From Palsa-461 sp963768185 (GTDB lineage Bacteria > Actinomycetota > Acidimicrobiia > Acidimicrobiales > RAAP-2), in contig CAVYGS010000004.1 in NCBI GenBank assembly GCA_963768185.1, forward strand, positions 1,240,001 to 1,304,000: 64,000 bases of DNA, given 5' to 3'. The translations under genes were made by a program, and so were the position numbers. How positions within the stretch are numbered: the stretch's first letter is position 1; each line of letters begins with the position of its first letter. Below the pieces are notes generated by a model. It was not told the DNA's origin. It worked only from the letters and a program-made list of their open reading frames with translations, and did no database searches. Of the stretch, positions 60,907 through 64,000 are shown one piece after another.

Positions 60907-62058
60907 ATGAGGGACCCGCTGCGGATCGCCTTCTTCGCAATCGGCGTGGCGATGGTGCTGCTCACCTTGATGAGCGTCTTCACCACGCTCGTGATCCCGC
61001 GCGCCACCTCGTCGCTCCTGTTGCGCTCCGTCTCGCGGATCCTGGCCAAGGTGATCAAGCCGATGCTTCGCCGGCTGGACACCTACGAGGCGAAGGACCG
61101 GGTGATGGCCCTCGTCGGACCGTTCGGGCTCCTGGTCCTCTTCGCGGCCTGGCTCGGCCTGCTGGTGGTCGGCTTCGGGTTCATGATCTGGTGGGTGAGC
61201 GGCGGAACGCTCACCTTTGCCCTCGGCGCGTCCGGGTCGTCGATCTTCACCCTCGGCATCATCGGCGGCTCCCGCAGTGCCAACAAGGTGCTGGACATCG
61301 TCGAGGCGGGAACCGGGTTCCTGACGATCGCCCTCGAGATCGCCTACCTGCCGTCGCTCTACTCCTCTTTCTCTGCACGCGAGACCGAGGTCACCCTGCT
61401 CGCGGCGCGCGGCGGCGTCCCGACCTGGGGGCCCGAGATCCTGTCGCGCCACCAGCGGTTTGTGACTTTGGACGAACTGCCCGGGCTCTACGCGACGTGG
61501 GAGCGCTGGGCGGCGGCCGTCTCGGAGAGCCACACCGGGTACCCGTCGCTCTTGTGGTTCCGCTCGCCGGAGCCGACGCGTTCGTGGCTGCTGGCGCTGG
61601 TGGCGATCATGGACGCGGCGGCCCTGCATCACTCGGTGGCGCCGAGCACCGCCCCGCGCCAGGGCCGCCTCTGCCTGCGCATGGGGATCAACTGCCTGCG
61701 CTCCCTCGCCGACGCGCTGCGAATCCCCTACGAGGCCGACCCGATCCCGGGCACTCCGATCCGGCTCACCGAGGACGAGTTCGCCTCGGGCTACGACCTG
61801 CTGGTCTCGGTCGACTTCCCCGTCGAGACCTCGAGGGAGGAGGCCTGGCGGCACTTCTCGGGCTGGCGGGTCAACTACGAGTCGATCGCCGATGTCCTCA
61901 CGCGGCTGGTCATGCCGCCGCCCGCGCCGTGGCTGCTCCCACGGCCCGAGGTGGGCCCGGCCACGTTCCCCTTGATCCGGAACCGCACGCCGGAGGACCC
62001 CGAGGGCCTGATCAAGCCGAAGGGGTTGCGCACGTCCCGCACCCGGCAACCCGACTGA
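60907..62058 (+). CDS. Hypothetical multi-pass membrane protein, possibly channel-like
   Basis: 383 aa from the ATG at 60907; the frame is open further upstream. Hydrophobic segments lie at about residues 5-30, 57-85 and 105-130, with TFALGASGSSIFTLGIIGG between two of them, which loosely resembles the pore-loop layout of two-TM ion channels; it lacks the potassium filter sequence. The C-terminal two thirds are soluble, with an alpha-helical layout. I cannot assign a function. Follows the DedA gene by 34 bases on the same strand. Confidence 0.65.
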   Translation: MRDPLRIAFFAIGVAMVLLTLMSVFTTLVIPRATSSLLLRSVSRILAKVIKPMLRRLDTYEAKDRVMALVGPFGLLVLFAAWLGLLVVGFGFMIWWVSGGTLTFALGASGSSIFTLGIIGGSRSANKVLDIVEAGTGFLTIALEIAYLPSLYSSFSARETEVTLLAARGGVPTWGPEILSRHQRFVTLDELPGLYATWERWAAAVSESHTGYPSLLWFRSPEPTRSWLLALVAIMDAAALHHSVAPSTAPRQGRLCLRMGINCLRSLADALRIPYEADPIPGTPIRLTEDEFASGYDLLVSVDFPVETSREEAWRHFSGWRVNYESIADVLTRLVMPPPAPWLLPRPEVGPATFPLIRNRTPEDPEGLIKPKGLRTSRTRQPD

Positions 62059-62059
62059 A

Positions 62060-62644
62060 CTACACGCGTGCGGCGCGCAGCGCCTTGCGCAGCACCTCCT
62101 GGTAGAGCTCGAGACCCTCGCGGGAGATCCGGGCGACGGGCCCGGCGGCGATGGCGACCCGTTCGGGGATGACCCCCCACACCGGGATCTTGGCGCTGGC
62201 CCACTCCTCGACGGTCGCGTCGAGGTCGTTGGTGCCGAGCCGGGCCGCGCAGACCACAAGGCCACAGGGGATGTCTTCGGGCGTCATCTCCAATGTCGCG
62301 AGCACGCGGGACGGCTCGACCCCACCGGCCCGGGTCGGGATCACGACGGCGTCGGCCCGGCGCAGGGCGGCCCGAACGATGCGCTCATCGCCCGGAGGCG
62401 TGTCGACGACGACGATGCCCTCCGGGTTGGTGAGGGCCCGGACCACGGTCCGCTCCGAGGGTGCTTCGACCAGGTCGACGCCCTCGACGGGGTTCTGCTC
62501 GAACCACTCGGCGGCCGATCCCTGCGGGTCCGAGTCGACCAGCAGCACCGGCTCTCGGCCCCGCGCCGCGGCGGCCGCCGCCAGATAGACCGCGGTGGTC
62601 GTCTTGCCGACCCCGCCCTTCACGTTCCCCACAATGATGCGCAT
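62060..62644 (-). CDS. ParA-like P-loop ATPase
   Basis: 194 aa from the ATG at 62644 with AGGAGG 7 nt upstream. MRIIVGNVKGGVGKTTTAVYLAAAAAARGR has the deviant Walker A (KGGVGKT) and LLVDSDPQGSAAEWFEQ the A'-motif; IVVVDTPPG is Walker B. Short single-domain form, like MinD-type or partition ATPases. No ParB gene is adjacent; the partner is unknown. Confidence 0.88.
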   Translation of the reverse strand: MRIIVGNVKGGVGKTTTAVYLAAAAAARGREPVLLVDSDPQGSAAEWFEQNPVEGVDLVEAPSERTVVRALTNPEGIVVVDTPPGDERIVRAALRRADAVVIPTRAGGVEPSRVLATLEMTPEDIPCGLVVCAARLGTNDLDATVEEWASAKIPVWGVIPERVAIAAGPVARISREGLELYQEVLRKALRAARV

Positions 62645-62711
62645 CGCCGACCTCCTGCGTCCCCGAGCGCCCCGAACCAGGGGCGGAGCGGGAATCTACC
62701 GGGAGATGGGG

Positions 62712-63158
62712 TCAGCGGGAAGTGTCGGCGGGAGGCCACTCCGGGTCGAGCTGGCGCAGGAACACCGCGCAGCGCTCCTCCTCGTCGCTCTCGCCGATTT
62801 CGCCCGCCGCCGACCGCAGGGCGTCCAGGCACCGCAGGAACCCCCGGTTGGACGGGTGGCGCCAGCGGACGAAGCCCGACCCCCGCCAGCCGGCCGCTCG
62901 GAGCGTGTCGAGCCCGCGGTGGTAGCCGACCCGGGCGAAGGCGTAGCGGTCGATGGGTACCTCGGCGTTCTCGGCCAGACCGGCCCAGGCCTGGAGGCAC
63001 CTCGGCTCTTGGGCGGCGATCGCCGCGAAGGCCGCTCGGCGCTCGTCGGGCGGGAGCGCGGCCGCCCGGTCGAGTGCGTCGGACAGCCCGGCGGGGACCG
63101 GGGGGAGCACCGTTTCGGGGGTGCCGGCGGTGAAGTTGACCGATGACGCCGCGCTCAT
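62712..63158 (-). CDS. DUF3151 family protein
   Basis: 148 aa. FARVGYHRGLDTLRAAGWRGSGFVRWRHPSNRGFLRCLDALRSAA in outline is the family core. Conserved in actinobacteria, function unknown. Its ATG overlaps the stop of the TetR gene by 4 bp, so the two are coupled. Confidence 0.85.
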   Translation of the reverse strand: MSAASSVNFTAGTPETVLPPVPAGLSDALDRAAALPPDERRAAFAAIAAQEPRCLQAWAGLAENAEVPIDRYAFARVGYHRGLDTLRAAGWRGSGFVRWRHPSNRGFLRCLDALRSAAGEIGESDEEERCAVFLRQLDPEWPPADTSR

Positions 63159-63859
63159 GGGGAACCGGGTCCGGGCAAGGCCGTGAGCCTCGGCCGGCGG
63201 GGGCTCGCTGCCAGGCTGCGATCACGCTCGTCGGCCAGCCGCACGGTCTCCTCGGAGACCGGGGCGGCCAACACCGAGGTGACCAGGTCGACCAGGTGGC
63301 CGACGAACAGCCGGTCATCGGTGTGGGGCCCCGAGGCGGCGCGCCGACCCAGCTCGGCGAGCGCCAGGCGGATGGCGGTGAAACGACGGTGGAGCCGGAC
63401 CGCCTCGGGGTCGAGCAGCGGCTCGACCTGGGCCCGCCAGCGGTCGAGGCTGCGGTGCGTGCCGGCTCCGACGGTCTCTTCGCCCCGGGGCCGGTTGAGC
63501 AGCTCGGCGTAGATCTGGAGGAACTGCGGACCACCGTCGGCGTCGTCGAGCTTGGCCGCCCAGGGCATGACGAGGGCCGCCGTCATGGCGCGCAGGTCGG
63601 CGCCACCGTCGGCCTCGTACACGTCGAGCAGCGCGTTGCGTCGCGCGTCGACGTCGGCCAGGTGTTTGGCGAGGATGGCCCGCAGCACGCCGCCGCGGTC
63701 CTTGAAGTGGTACTGGAGACCGACGGTGTTGCGGGTTCCCGACGCCCGGGTGATCTCGCGCAGACTGACGCCGTCGACCCCGTGCGCGGCGAAGAGCGCT
63801 TCGGCGGCCGACAGGATCCGCTCCCTCGTCGGCTCGGTCGGGCGATCGGTTGCGGACAC
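63155..63859 (-). CDS. TetR-family regulator
   Basis: 234 aa from the GTG at 63859, which has TAGCGT 7 nt upstream (63872-63867, minus). The HTH is RERILSAAEALFAAHGVDGVS and LREITRASGTRNTVGLQYHFKDRGGVL. The C-terminal domain resembles TetR proteins that control fatty acid or acyl-CoA genes. Divergent from the probable acyl-CoA dehydrogenase at the window edge, with a palindrome between them. Confidence 0.9.
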   Translation of the reverse strand: MSATDRPTEPTRERILSAAEALFAAHGVDGVSLREITRASGTRNTVGLQYHFKDRGGVLRAILAKHLADVDARRNALLDVYEADGGADLRAMTAALVMPWAAKLDDADGGPQFLQIYAELLNRPRGEETVGAGTHRSLDRWRAQVEPLLDPEAVRLHRRFTAIRLALAELGRRAASGPHTDDRLFVGHLVDLVTSVLAAPVSEETVRLADERDRSLAASPRRPRLTALPGPGSP

Positions 63860-63866
63860 GGTCGGG

Positions 63867-63872
63867 ACGCTA
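63867..63872 (-). promoter_or_regulatory. -10 box TAGCGT of leaderless TetR gene
   Basis: TAGCGT on the minus strand lies 7 nt before the GTG at 63859. Confidence 0.5.
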
Positions 63873-63896
63873 GTCGCTGGCCCGGGTCGATAAGGC

Positions 63897-63917
63897 GCCT
63901 GACTGGTATTGTCAGGC
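63897..63917. promoter_or_regulatory. TetR operator between the divergent genes
   Basis: GCCTGAC-TGGTATT-GTCAGGC is a perfect 7-bp inverted repeat with a 7-nt spacer, 38 bases upstream of the TetR start and 61 before the next gene. Spacing and position fit a TetR site controlling both genes. Confidence 0.7.
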
Positions 63918-63977
63918 AGCCGCCTTAGCCTCCTCCGGCGGCCGGCACACCACCACGCGACGCGCAAGGAGCACGCC

Positions 63978-64000
63978 ATGGCATGGGACTTCTCCACTGA
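63978..64000 (+). CDS. Start of a probable acyl-CoA dehydrogenase (cut by window edge)
   Basis: ATG at 63978 with AAGGAG 7 nt upstream. Only MAWDFST is visible, which is how many actinobacterial acyl-CoA dehydrogenases begin. Divergence from the TetR gene supports the guess. Too short to be sure. Confidence 0.4.

Overview
The window is GC-rich chromosomal DNA from an actinobacterium, most likely a member of the class Acidimicrobiia or a close relative. The evidence is a mycothiol-conjugate amidase (Mca), actinobacterial marker families (DUF2469, DUF3151, DUF177/YceD, a DivIVA-like coiled-coil protein next to coaD, PspA-HtpX-PspAB), GTP-dependent PEP carboxykinase, and many apparently leaderless genes with a TANNNT -10 box 6-9 nt before the start codon. 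The taxonomic call is inference from gene content only.

Layout. 1-2996: end of an MFS transporter, a DUF1003 membrane protein, clpP, and a divergent pair made of a small XRE regulator and a ClpP homologue that has lost its catalytic triad; a perfect palindrome sits between the two divergent promoters. 3012-10808: pckG (with a frameshift), thiL, rpmB, fakA, recG and a methyltransferase. 10992-14436: accessory block with an F420/DDN-type protein, a TetR regulator, a cytochrome P450 and a SnoaL-like protein. 14683-18137: rsmD-coaD-coiled-coil gene-yceD-rpmF-plsX, a tightly packed housekeeping run. 18201-24976: a 7-kb accessory insert between plsX and acpP with a VOC protein, an IS110-family element, a complete IS1182-family element, a secreted protein, and a divergent TetR/MFS drug-efflux pair with a clear operator. 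25120-36153: acpP-rnc-mutM-smc-ftsY-ffh-rpsP-khpA-rimM-trmD-rplS-DUF2469, the fatty acid/SRP/ribosome-maturation block. 36183-39145: envelope-stress genes (DUF1707 protein, PspC protein, PspC-histidine kinase, LuxR-type response regulator). 39278-42988: a hypothetical gene, a complete IS21-family element (istAB) and the small secreted-protein gene it interrupted. 43153-45199: split LigD-type end-joining genes (ligase and polymerase). 45280-49980: secreted proteins, a VapBC-type toxin-antitoxin pair, an LLM flavoprotein and fumC. 49990-64000: phhB, a phosphatase, pspAB-htpX-pspA, mca, a ChbG/YdjC deacetylase, purE-purK, prs, a DsbA-like protein, a RecB/Cas4-like nuclease, a DedA protein, a channel-like membrane protein, a ParA-like ATPase, DUF3151, a TetR regulator and the first codons of a probable acyl-CoA dehydrogenase.

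How it fits together. Most of the window is housekeeping: translation and ribosome maturation, SRP targeting, lipid and purine synthesis, and DNA repair. Accessory DNA is concentrated at 10.8-14.5, 18.2-25.0 and 39.2-47.6 kb, where the three IS elements, the toxin-antitoxin pair and the locally regulated efflux and oxidation genes lie. Three otherwise well-conserved genes (pckG, the PspC-histidine kinase, the LigD polymerase) each carry a single-base frameshift; in each case the rest of the protein is intact in the next frame, so sequencing or assembly indels are as likely as real inactivation. The most unusual locus is the divergent clpP / XRE / dead-ClpP module at 1.4-3.0 kb.
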